Shown here: one piece after another, positions 33,617 to 45,325 of the stretch
Position numbering within the stretch: position 1 is the first letter of the stretch
How the letters are laid out: every line of letters begins with the position of its first letter
Source of the DNA: Salinibacterium sp. SWN248
GTDB lineage: Bacteria; Actinomycetota; Actinomycetes; Actinomycetales; Microbacteriaceae
DNA: 64,000 nucleotides
Reading direction: 5' to 3'
NCBI RefSeq assembly: GCF_015864575.1
Contig: NZ_JADYWW010000003.1
Span: 62,001 to 126,000, forward strand
Program-made: the position numbers and the translations under genes
The notes under the pieces: model-generated
Database searches by the model: none
What the model was told of the DNA's origin: nothing
What the model saw: only the letters and a program-made list of their open reading frames with translations

Positions 33617-35904
33617 CCGCACCAGTCTCTCGATCCTTCGTTGTTGTCTCCGGAGCTCTGCTCTGGGTCACTGTCGCGCTCGCATCTGCAGCGCTGTGGC
33701 CGATTTATCGCACGACAGATCTCACTGTATTGATCGCTGTCGGCGTGCTTGCGGGCTCTGCGGTGGCCATTATCTCGCTCTGGCGTCGCTGGACATTTCT
33801 GACGACGTCGGTGGTCGCCGCGATCGTGTTCGTTGTCATCGGTGTTCCCGTGGCGGTCCCGTCAGAGACGCAATGGGGAGTCGTGCCGACACCCGAGGGC
33901 CTGAGCGACCTTGTGTTGGGTGTGGCGCTCGGGTGGAAGCAGCTGTTGACCATTTCGCTGCCGGTCGGGAACTATCAAGCTCTACTCGTGCCCGCCCTTG
34001 TTCTGGTCTTTTTCGGAACCGTTATTTCTTTGAGCGTCGCATATCGCACGGCTCTCGCGGAACTGTCTGTCGTGCCATCAATCGTCATTTTTGTTATGGC
34101 AATCGCACTGGGCCCGACCTACCCCGACCAGCCTGCACCTCTCGCGCTGGCGCTCCTGATTGTGATTGCGCTCGCGATGGTGTGGTTCCGTTGGCGTCGT
34201 CGTCGCGACACCGTCAACGCGCTTGAAGCAGCGATGGATGCGCCCGGAGTCGCTCGACGCAAACGCGAATTTGGATTTGCGGGTGTACGCACCATGGTCA
34301 GCGCTGTCGTCATCTTGGCTATTGCTTCGGGAGTGGCGTTGGTGGCGGCGAACGTGGCGCCGCCTACGAACAATCGTGCCGTGCTCAGGACGGCGATTGT
34401 GGAGCCATTCGATCCTCGGGATTATGTGAGCCCGCTTTCGGGTTTCCGTCGCTATTGGCAACCCAGCACCGCGAACTCTGTGTTGTTTGAGGTGTCGGGA
34501 GTTCCGCTGGGTACCCGCGTGAGACTAGCGACACTCGATAGCTACAACGGTGTCGTGTATGCAGTGGGTAGCGGACGAGTCTCGAGTGAATCGGGTTCGT
34601 TCTCGCGAGTGCCGTCTCGTTTCGATCAATCCGACGTTGACGGTGATCAGGTCGATTTGACGATCACGATCGCAGGGTATGAGGGCGTCTGGCTGCCCAC
34701 TGTCGGCCTGTTCGAACAGGTCGATTTCTCCGGTGAGCGCGCACCGGACCTTCGTGATTCCTTCTACTACAACAAAGTTTCCGGAACGGCCGCGGTCGTT
34801 GGCGGTCTGGAGAGCGGTGATACCTACACGTTTGAGGGCGTTGTCCCGGTGCAACCGAGCGCCGAAGAACTCAGCACCGTAACGCCTGGACTGGCAGAAG
34901 TGCCCCCGGTCCAAGATTCGCCGGAGGAACTCACCGAGCGACTGGACCAATACGTTCGCGCAGTAACGACGCCGGGGGAGCGCCTCACCGCCATGCTCGA
35001 CGGCCTTGCGGCAGATGGTTACATCAGTCACGGTGTCGGTGTTGATGAACCCGCCAGTAGGTCGGGGCATTCTGCCGATCGTATTGCAGAGCTGTTTACC
35101 GCCCCGCGCATGATTGGTGATGGCGAACAATATGCGGTGGCCGCATCCATGATGGCGAATGAACTGGGATTCCCCACCCGCGTTGTTCTGGGGTTTATCA
35201 CCTCAGACCCTCAAATTCGAGGCGACGACGTTTCTGCGTGGATCGAAGTGAACACAGCCGAGTACGGCTGGGTCACGATCGATCCCAACCCGCCGCTGCG
35301 CGAGATTCCGGAAGAGAATCCTGACGATATTGCGCAGGTTGCGCGGCCCCAAACTGTGGTTCAGCCGCCCGAAATTGAATCGGACACGACCAACCGCCAG
35401 TCGAATCCTGACAGCGAACAGGCGCTGCAACCTGACCTCGACCCTGTGCTCCAAGCCGTGCTCGCCGTATTGCGAGTTGCGGGCTGGACGCTGTTGGTGA
35501 TCTTGGTCATTGCGGCACCTTTCCTGCTGATTATTGCCGCGAAGGTGCGACGCCGTCAGCTTCGTAAGCGTGCCGATTCGACGGTCGAACAGATCAGCGG
35601 TGGATGGCAAGAATTCGAGGATTCCCTCATCGACCACGGCTATTCGCCCCCCATATCGGGAACACGAACGGAAGTCGCTGCTGTGATGGCCACTCCGGAT
35701 GCTCGCGGACTCGCCGAGCACGCTGACCGTGCGATTTTCTCCGGAGCTGAACCGGAAACTGTTGAAGCCGACGCGTTCTGGACGAACGTGACGGAACTGG
35801 AAACTCAACTCAATACTGGACTGTCGCGCTGGGCGCGGTTCAGGACCAAAATATCACTGCGATCGCTCGGTGGTTATAGTGTCACAAGTCTGTTTAAGCG
35901 ATAG
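33613..35904 (+). CDS. Transglutaminase-fold membrane protein lacking catalytic residues
   Basis: 763 residues: a block of N-terminal membrane helices (about 1-250), a large outer region, a transglutaminase-like core (about 495-560), one more membrane helix near 612-640 and a cytoplasmic tail. In active members the core reads G-D-C-E-Q-[FY]-A with catalytic Cys, then H-A-W with catalytic His. Here the first is GDGEQYA (Gly504) and the second DVSAW (Ser541). The Asp in TIDPNPP (Asp557) remains. It is therefore probably a non-enzymatic binding domain. It lies within the MoxR-DUF58 operon and ends 10 bases before the zinc-ribbon/FHA gene. Confidence 0.9.
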   Translation: MTAPVSRSFVVVSGALLWVTVALASAALWPIYRTTDLTVLIAVGVLAGSAVAIISLWRRWTFLTTSVVAAIVFVVIGVPVAVPSETQWGVVPTPEGLSDLVLGVALGWKQLLTISLPVGNYQALLVPALVLVFFGTVISLSVAYRTALAELSVVPSIVIFVMAIALGPTYPDQPAPLALALLIVIALAMVWFRWRRRRDTVNALEAAMDAPGVARRKREFGFAGVRTMVSAVVILAIASGVALVAANVAPPTNNRAVLRTAIVEPFDPRDYVSPLSGFRRYWQPSTANSVLFEVSGVPLGTRVRLATLDSYNGVVYAVGSGRVSSESGSFSRVPSRFDQSDVDGDQVDLTITIAGYEGVWLPTVGLFEQVDFSGERAPDLRDSFYYNKVSGTAAVVGGLESGDTYTFEGVVPVQPSAEELSTVTPGLAEVPPVQDSPEELTERLDQYVRAVTTPGERLTAMLDGLAADGYISHGVGVDEPASRSGHSADRIAELFTAPRMIGDGEQYAVAASMMANELGFPTRVVLGFITSDPQIRGDDVSAWIEVNTAEYGWVTIDPNPPLREIPEENPDDIAQVARPQTVVQPPEIESDTTNRQSNPDSEQALQPDLDPVLQAVLAVLRVAGWTLLVILVIAAPFLLIIAAKVRRRQLRKRADSTVEQISGGWQEFEDSLIDHGYSPPISGTRTEVAAVMATPDARGLAEHADRAIFSGAEPETVEADAFWTNVTELETQLNTGLSRWARFRTKISLRSLGGYSVTSLFKR

Positions 35905-35914
35905 AGGACTACCC

Positions 35915-38980
<3,066 letters not shown>

Positions 38981-39113
38981 CGGGCTGCCGGCATCGAACG
39001 CGATGAGCGTATCGATCGCTGCAACCACCCCTGCACAGCGTGCATTAAGCGGGGCTCTCCACTGACGAGGGCGCGCTCTGTTGTGCGCTAGCCAGCCCTG
39101 ATGAAGTAGGGAC

Positions 39114-42092
39114 GTGACCGAATCTCGAACCCCTGACACCCGTGTTTTCTTGCCTGCTCCGCCGCAGGCGCCTGCCCCCTTTCGATTCCCGCTAGTGGCC
39201 GCCACGGTACCGGTGGTGGCGTCGGTCGCGATCTGGCTGATCACTGGCTCGACCTTTGCCCTCATTTTCGCCGCTTTGGGGCCACTGGCGGCGACCGGTA
39301 GCTACATCGATTCACGAGTGACGGCGCGCAGAACGAGGCGCGTCGAACGGGCGCGCTTCTGTGCCGACGCAGCCACAACGACGAAAGAAATTCGCGCCTA
39401 CCATCGCCGTGAACTCGTCGAACTGGCTGAGAAAACCCCTGCGGCGATCATGTTGGTCAATGACGTACTCACTGATGCGTCGAAGTGGATGCGCGAGCCC
39501 CACGATGTCCTTCCCGTCCACCTCGGCTACGGCAGTGTACGCAGCAGCATCGCCATTGATCGCACTGCGGCGCATGACGCTGTGTCTCCAGACGTCGAAG
39601 ACGCGTATCGGAGTCTGACGGAGCAGGCAGAGCATCTGAGTCGAGCGTCGATTGCTGTAAACGCGCGCCTAGGTATCGCACTCTGTGGCAACAGCCCGAT
39701 GGCGTTGTCACTGGCGCGATCACTCGCGATCCAACTCGCTCGCACCCTCGCGCCCACCTCAAGCTGGGTGCGACTCACAGGAGTATTTGCAACAGAATCC
39801 TGGGGAGAACGACTTCCGCACCGACTGTTGCGTTCGAGCGGGGCAACAGAACGAGGTGCGGATGCTGCTGGAACGGGCGGAGAGATCGCGAGCGTGCAGT
39901 GGGGAACGCTTGGCGATTCCCAGCCGCGCGTTTCCATCACGATAGTGGGGGAAGAAAACCAAGTGCCGAGCGGGCATCGCATTGTGATCCGCACGAACGC
40001 CGCCAGCGTCGCTGTGGTCAGACATCCTGACCGTCATCAACGCCGCGACTTCGAGCCGTCGTTCCTCGGCAGAGAGCAAGCGTTAGTTTGGGTGCGAGCG
40101 GCACACGATATCGCTGCCCGCGATGGTCTTGCTTCGGGCCAGGATGTTCTTCCCGATTCACTTGCCTTCGATGAACTCGAGAAACGCCCCGTTTCGCTCC
40201 TCACCTCTCGGGTGGAATCTCGACGATCGCTAGCCGCGCGCCCCGCCGTCGCGGTGTCAGGAGAGCTCAGTATTGATCTTGTTGTCAACGGGCCCCACGC
40301 CATCGTGGGCGGCACAACTGGCAGTGGCAAGAGTGAGCTCCTCATTGCGTGGGTGCTCGCAATGGCGGCCGAAGTGTCGCCAGACGACGTGACCTTCTTG
40401 CTGGTCGATTTCAAAGGTGGCTCCGCGTTTGCGGCCCTCACGCAACTGCCGCACACCGTGGGCATCATTACCGATCTTGATGAGACAGCGGCGGCGCGGG
40501 CCTTCGCGAGTCTTCGTGCCGAGCTCCGATACCGCGAGCGTGCGCTGGCTCAGGCCGGCGTGCGAGATATCTCAGAGCTCGCGAGTGTGCCGCGTCTCGT
40601 GATCGTCGTTGACGAGTTCGCGGCGATGATGGCGGACTACCCACAGCTGCATGCCCTATTCAGCGATATCGCGGCGCGCGGCCGCTCGTTGGGCGTGCAC
40701 CTGATCCTCTGCACGCAGCGACCTTCCGGAGTTGTGCGCGACGCGCTGCTCGCCAACGCAGACCTGCGGATCTCCCTCCGCGTCAACAATGGTGCCGACA
40801 GTTCGGCCGTCATTGGCAGCGATCGTGCTGCAGAGCTCCCGGCTGACGCCAAAGGTCGTGCGTGGGTTGCCCATGGCTCGTCCTCGGCCGAACTCGTGCA
40901 GTTCGCGCTCGTCTCGCCTCACGATATTCGTGACGTTGCTGAGCGTTGGCCCATCTCTGTTCCGCCGAGACGGCCGTGGTGCGAACCGCTCAGCGAGCAC
41001 GTTGCCCTCGCGGCGGTGCTGGGGGCTGCGGCGGAGGAGCACAACAGCGAACCCTCGGATGCAGTGAACTCAGACACTCTCTATTTTGGGTTGACAGATC
41101 TGCCTGAACTTCAACGCCACGGGCGTGCTGGCTGGTCGTCAGCCGCAGACGGGCACCTGCTGATCGTGGGGTCAGCTGGCAGTGGAAAAACAACGGCTCT
41201 CACCACGCTTGCCCACCTCAGCACGGCAACGGTGATCGTCATGAGTGCCGAGCCCGCCGCCTTCTGGGACACGCTCGCAGGCGTCTACGGTCGACTCGAC
41301 TACAGCGATGACGCAGCGATACCGCGGCCACCAAGCCACATTGTGATTGACGACATCGATGCCGTGCTCGCTCGTTTCGACGATGAATACCGGGCTGTCG
41401 TTGTGGAACGGCTCACTCGCGTGCTGAGGGAAGGCCCCGCTAGTAACATGTGGGTTATTGCGAGCGCCCAACGAATCACCTCACCGCTGCAGTCACTCTC
41501 ACAGCTGATGCCGAGCGTTCTTCGCCTGCGCTTCAGCAGTAGGCAAGAATTCATCCTTTCCGGCGGGACTACGGATGAGTACATCCCCGCGGTGCCAGCC
41601 GGGGGAGGCCTCTGGCAGAGCAAGAGAGTGCAAATCGCGCAGAGTGATCACTACCTTCCGGTGGCAGAACGAAGTGCGGCGACGACGCTGTCGGGCACCG
41701 AGCACATTGTTGTCGTCAGCAGTCGCCCCTCGGTCGCCGCAGCAGCGTGTGCTGCTGCTGGCTGGAAAACAAGGCACGTCGAAGGGGTACCAGGAGCCGA
41801 ACGGGAGCTGTTAGTTAGCCCGAATGAGTCGCGTTCTCCCATCGCGATCATTGGATCCGTCGATGAATGGCAATCACGGTGGGGTGCCCTGGCGGCATTA
41901 CGTCCCCACTCCACCATCGTGCTCGATGGCTGCACCCTCAGCGACTACCGCCAACTTGCCCGCACTCGCGAGCTGCCGCCGCCGCTGACGGCAGGCTCAC
42001 GCGAGTACTGGGGCCTGAGCGAAACTGGACCAGTTCGCCGGGTGCGGCTGCCTCACGCCAGCCACAGCGAGGTGCTGGCCCCACACCGCTAG
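39114..42092 (+). CDS. FtsK/SpoIIIE ATPase of EccC/EssC type
   Basis: 992 residues. Two membrane helices near the N-terminus (24-43, 46-66) precede a linker and two ATPase domains. The first has Walker A GGTTGSGKSELL (about 397-408), VDFKGGSAF and Walker B LVIVVDEFAAMM, followed by LILCTQRPSGVV. The second has GSAGSGKTTAL (about 685-695) and VIDDIDAVLARF. This layout is that of type VII secretion motor EccC/EssC rather than the DNA pump FtsK; no gamma winged-helix domain is seen. Start GTG 39114. No WXG100 substrate, EccB, EccD or EccE gene occurs in the window. Confidence 0.9.
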   Translation: MTESRTPDTRVFLPAPPQAPAPFRFPLVAATVPVVASVAIWLITGSTFALIFAALGPLAATGSYIDSRVTARRTRRVERARFCADAATTTKEIRAYHRRELVELAEKTPAAIMLVNDVLTDASKWMREPHDVLPVHLGYGSVRSSIAIDRTAAHDAVSPDVEDAYRSLTEQAEHLSRASIAVNARLGIALCGNSPMALSLARSLAIQLARTLAPTSSWVRLTGVFATESWGERLPHRLLRSSGATERGADAAGTGGEIASVQWGTLGDSQPRVSITIVGEENQVPSGHRIVIRTNAASVAVVRHPDRHQRRDFEPSFLGREQALVWVRAAHDIAARDGLASGQDVLPDSLAFDELEKRPVSLLTSRVESRRSLAARPAVAVSGELSIDLVVNGPHAIVGGTTGSGKSELLIAWVLAMAAEVSPDDVTFLLVDFKGGSAFAALTQLPHTVGIITDLDETAAARAFASLRAELRYRERALAQAGVRDISELASVPRLVIVVDEFAAMMADYPQLHALFSDIAARGRSLGVHLILCTQRPSGVVRDALLANADLRISLRVNNGADSSAVIGSDRAAELPADAKGRAWVAHGSSSAELVQFALVSPHDIRDVAERWPISVPPRRPWCEPLSEHVALAAVLGAAAEEHNSEPSDAVNSDTLYFGLTDLPELQRHGRAGWSSAADGHLLIVGSAGSGKTTALTTLAHLSTATVIVMSAEPAAFWDTLAGVYGRLDYSDDAAIPRPPSHIVIDDIDAVLARFDDEYRAVVVERLTRVLREGPASNMWVIASAQRITSPLQSLSQLMPSVLRLRFSSRQEFILSGGTTDEYIPAVPAGGGLWQSKRVQIAQSDHYLPVAERSAATTLSGTEHIVVVSSRPSVAAAACAAAGWKTRHVEGVPGAERELLVSPNESRSPIAIIGSVDEWQSRWGALAALRPHSTIVLDGCTLSDYRQLARTRELPPPLTAGSREYWGLSETGPVRRVRLPHASHSEVLAPHR

Positions 42093-42177
42093 CTCGTGAG
42101 CACGGTGTTTGTGACCCCAGAGGAAACAGCGATCTCAGCAGCCGGGACCAAAATCGTGCGGTACCCGAATTGGGCAC

Positions 42178-42217
42178 AATTATTGGGCGAATTTAGTTCG
42201 GAAACATGGAATTATTG
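42178..42217. promoter_or_regulatory. AT-rich region with direct repeats upstream of polyamine-binding protein
   Basis: The 219-base gap 42093-42311 is the longest in the window. AATTATTG occurs at 42178-42185 and again at 42210-42217, 32 bases apart (about three helical turns), in an otherwise GC-rich setting. A hairpin GGCCCC/GGGGCT (42232-42251) and a TATAAC hexamer (42251-42256) lie downstream. Regulator and exact promoter cannot be assigned. Confidence 0.35.
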
Positions 42218-42311
42218 CAACGAACCCGCAAGGCCCCTCCTAACTGGGGCTATAACAAAGCAGACCGCGCTCACTACCATCGGGGTAACTGGTGGGGGCG
42301 AAGGAGAAACA

Positions 42312-43517
42312 GTGACGAGACCACTTCCGCAGGATCCTGCGATCCAGCAGCTAATGCTGCAGGCGAAGCAATCTCAACTCAGCCGCAGGCGACTGCTGCA
42401 AGGAGCGGGGCTTGGTGCGTCCGCGCTCGCTCTCGCAGCATGTGCTGCGCCGGATGGGTCAGATGCGAATGATATTTCCGACAGCGACAACAAGCTCGTC
42501 TGGGCAAGCTGGCCGTCGTACATCGACGAAGACCTCAGCGGACGCTCTCCCACGCTCAAAGCTTTCTATGAGGAGACCGGCGTCGAGGTCGAATACAAGG
42601 CTGTCGTTGAAGACAACGTTGGTTTCTACCTGACGATGAAAGATCAGCTCTCGTTGGGCGAGCCGACAGGCACAGACATCATCTGTGTCAGCGACTGGAT
42701 GGCAGCACGGCTCATCCGGTTCGGGTACGCCCAAGAGATGGACGCCGCGAATATCCCCAACAAAGTCAATCTCACAGAGTCGCTTGCGAGTCCCGACTTT
42801 GACCCTGATCGCAGCTACTCGCTTCCCTGGCAAAGTGGTTTTATCGGACTCGCGTGGAACGCTGAAGAGTACCCCCGTGGAGTGCTCTCGGTCGATCAAC
42901 TCTGGAACGATGACCTCAAGGGCAAAGTTGTCGTCCTCGCCGAAATGCGCCACACCATGGGCATGCTGCTGCTTGCGCAGGGGATCGATATTGCCGAGGA
43001 AAACTGGGGTATCGAGGAATACAAGAAGGCAAGCGCCGTGCTCGAAGAGCACTTGACGTCGAAGCACATTCTTGGTGTTTACGGTAGTGAATACCTAGAG
43101 AAGCTCAAGTCGGGCGAAGCTATCGCCGGGTTCGCTCGCGCTGGAGACGTTGCCGTTCTTAATGCGCAAGCGGGTTACGAGAAATTTAAGTTCTTGCTCC
43201 CCGGCTCAGGCGGAACATTCTTCACTGACTCTCTCGTGATCCCTGCAGGTGCGGTCCACAAAGCGAGTGCAGAAAAGCTCATGAACTACTACTACGAGCC
43301 TTCCGTCGCCACTGAAGTCGTGGAGTGGATTCACTGTGTGAGCCCCGTCGACGGAACGCTTGAGTACGCCATCGAGAACTTCCCGGCGCTGGCGTCGAAT
43401 CAATTCACCTTCCCGAATGCGACGGCAATGTCGCGAGCGCGCACTTTCCGCACGCTCAGCACTACCGACGATCAGTCATTCAACGCTGAATTCCGCCGCA
43501 TAACAGGCAAGGGTTAG
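42312..43517 (+). CDS. Polyamine (spermidine/putrescine) ABC substrate-binding lipoprotein
   Basis: PotD-like binding protein. The start is GTG 42312 behind AAGGAGAAAC, giving 401 residues; a longer upstream frame is non-coding leader. The signal is of Tat type (SRRRLLQGAG, 24-33) with lipobox LAAC (Cys44), so it is exported folded and lipid-anchored. The mature part begins KLVWASWPSYID and has the type-II periplasmic-binding layout of PotD/PotF. No permease or ATPase gene is adjacent, so it depends on a transporter encoded elsewhere. The putrescine-degrading genes at 18.8-22.3 kb are the likely functional partners. Confidence 0.88.
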   Translation: MTRPLPQDPAIQQLMLQAKQSQLSRRRLLQGAGLGASALALAACAAPDGSDANDISDSDNKLVWASWPSYIDEDLSGRSPTLKAFYEETGVEVEYKAVVEDNVGFYLTMKDQLSLGEPTGTDIICVSDWMAARLIRFGYAQEMDAANIPNKVNLTESLASPDFDPDRSYSLPWQSGFIGLAWNAEEYPRGVLSVDQLWNDDLKGKVVVLAEMRHTMGMLLLAQGIDIAEENWGIEEYKKASAVLEEHLTSKHILGVYGSEYLEKLKSGEAIAGFARAGDVAVLNAQAGYEKFKFLLPGSGGTFFTDSLVIPAGAVHKASAEKLMNYYYEPSVATEVVEWIHCVSPVDGTLEYAIENFPALASNQFTFPNATAMSRARTFRTLSTTDDQSFNAEFRRITGKG

Positions 43518-43538
43518 CGCGCGAGTTCGCGGAGAGTT

Positions 43539-44522
43539 CTAGGCGAGCTCGAAACGGAGTTCGCCAACGGGGAGCCCACGGCCGAGCACCTGCTCGGTCG
43601 TGGCTGCCAGCACACCTGCCACAGCATCCGCATCGAGCGCGCCAGCTTCGGCCAACAGCGAGAGTCCGACGGGAAGCAGCGGGCGGATCGATCCGTCAAG
43701 AATCTTGAGAGTCACCGTGGTGCCGTCTGGGGCAGCGGCAATGAGCACGCCCTCGGCCCCGCGTTTCGCGATAATCCCGAGGGTGTCCATCGCCTCGGCA
43801 ACCTGGGGCATGTCGAGTCCCCACGCGTTGGCCCGAATGGCGCTCACGAGGGCGGCGGCGTTCGGATCGGTGTCTGACGTGGCGGCAACCACGCGCTGAA
43901 TGGCCGTGGCCAGTGAGACGAGGCTCATGGCAAAGACGGGAGCCCCGCATCCATCCGTTCCCTCATGGGCAAGCGGCTGACCCGTGAACTCAATCACCGT
44001 CTGCCGAATGCGCTCCTGCAGCGGATGCTCGTGCTCGAGGTAACTTTCTAGCGGCCACTCATTCACGACGCAGGCCGCCAAGAAGCTCGCGTGCTTGCCT
44101 GAACAGTTCATCGCGAGGCGACGGGGAGCGTCGGAGGCGCGTCGGGTTTCGGAGTCGGCTGGCCAGTCGGGCGGGCAGCGCAGGTCGTCTTCGGTAAGAC
44201 CGTATGCGGCCAGAGTCGAAGCCACGACATCTTGGTGACGTTGGCTGCCGGTGTGGCTGGCGCTCGCCAGCACGAGCTGTTCGTCGGTGAGAGTGACTCC
44301 CGCACGAAGCACAGTGATCGCCTGCATGGGCTTGAGAGTCGAACGCGGGTAGATGAGAGCCTCGGGGTTGCCGAGGCGTCGTAGCTCAGTGCCGTCGGGG
44401 GAGAGCACTACAGCGGCACCCAAATGGCGTGACTCGATCATGCCCGAGCGTTCAAGTACGGCGAGTTGAACGGTGTCGTTAACGGTGAGAGCGGCAGCGG
44501 CAGTTGTCGAGGGGGAGTTCAC
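43539..44522 (-). CDS. Asparaginase of the Asparaginase_II (PF06089) family
   Basis: 327-residue protein with the family motifs PRSTLKPMQA, NCSGKHASFLAAC and GTDGCGAPVFAMSL. These enzymes hydrolyse asparagine to aspartate and ammonia and are unrelated to the E. coli AnsA/AnsB fold; related serine-dependent members have been characterised in Rhizobium. No signal peptide is seen, so it is cytoplasmic. The GTG start is preceded by AGGAGA, directly behind TAACGT, so the ribosome site and a possible -10 element abut. It converges with the polyamine-binding gene. Confidence 0.88.
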   Translation of the reverse strand: MNSPSTTAAAALTVNDTVQLAVLERSGMIESRHLGAAVVLSPDGTELRRLGNPEALIYPRSTLKPMQAITVLRAGVTLTDEQLVLASASHTGSQRHQDVVASTLAAYGLTEDDLRCPPDWPADSETRRASDAPRRLAMNCSGKHASFLAACVVNEWPLESYLEHEHPLQERIRQTVIEFTGQPLAHEGTDGCGAPVFAMSLVSLATAIQRVVAATSDTDPNAAALVSAIRANAWGLDMPQVAEAMDTLGIIAKRGAEGVLIAAAPDGTTVTLKILDGSIRPLLPVGLSLLAEAGALDADAVAGVLAATTEQVLGRGLPVGELRFELA

Positions 44523-44692
44523 TCTCCTACGTTATCGCCGCGAGAGCGCGTGTGGGCACGGCAGCCTTCATGATGGGGAATGGTTTCGCTCACTCCCAGC
44601 GTTGACCGCTAGCGTGATGGCGAGAGAAAGTTTGCCCGATCGCCCAACGCGTTCGCCGATGCTGGCTGCTGAAGCTGGCCAAGGAGGTTCTG

Positions 44693-45175
44693 ATGAACAT
44701 CGACCACAATTTTGAAGTGCGCTTGGAATGGTCGGGAAACCTGGGTGAGGGCACCACGAGCTACCGTGGTTACTCTCGCCACAACGAGATCACAGCAGTG
44801 GGCAAGCATCCGATTGATGGCTCGAGCGCTCGCGTCTTTCACGGATCGGCAGATCGCTGGAATCCCGAGGAATTGCTCATTGCGGCGCTCAGCCAGTGCC
44901 ACATGCTGAGCTATCTGCACGTTGCCGTGAGTCGCGGCATCGTCGTCACGGCCTATCACGACGAGGTTTCAGGCACGATGAAGCAGACGGATAACGGTGG
45001 CGGGCATTTCACGTCGGTCACCCTGCGACCCGTTGTCACGATTGCGGCCGGCAGTGTGGAAGATGCCATGGATGCTCACGCTGAAGCAAGCCAGAAGTGC
45101 TTCATTGCCTCATCCGTCAACTTCCCCGTGCTGCACCAGCCCCGCATCATCGTGGAGGCCCCAGCAGGGGAGTAG
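44693..45175 (+). CDS. OsmC/Ohr-family protein
   Basis: 160 residues with the two family cysteines, Cys69 in ALSQCHMLSYL and Cys136 in ASQKCFIASS, that reduce organic hydroperoxides in OsmC and Ohr. Sequence is closest in layout to the SACOL1771/YhfA-like OsmC subgroup rather than Ohr. AAGGAGG before the ATG is a strong ribosome site. It diverges from the asparaginase gene across 170 bases that hold no other recognisable gene. Confidence 0.88.
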   Translation: MNIDHNFEVRLEWSGNLGEGTTSYRGYSRHNEITAVGKHPIDGSSARVFHGSADRWNPEELLIAALSQCHMLSYLHVAVSRGIVVTAYHDEVSGTMKQTDNGGGHFTSVTLRPVVTIAAGSVEDAMDAHAEASQKCFIASSVNFPVLHQPRIIVEAPAGE

Positions 45176-45325
45176 CGTTGGTGTGCGCCGGTTTCAGGAG
45201 CGCCGCAGCGTCTGTCATAGCGACTACAGGGCGAACTGTCGAGGTTTCGGCGGCGATTCCACACGCTTTGTACAGCCGCGGTGGGGCAGGATTGGTGCTC
45301 CGTGTTCGTGTTGTGAAGGGTTCTT

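Noticed and set aside
42096-42311. N-terminal extension of the polyamine-binding protein
   Set aside because: A Tat lipoprotein signal begins just after GTG 42312, which has a strong ribosome site; 72 extra residues before it would be incompatible with export.
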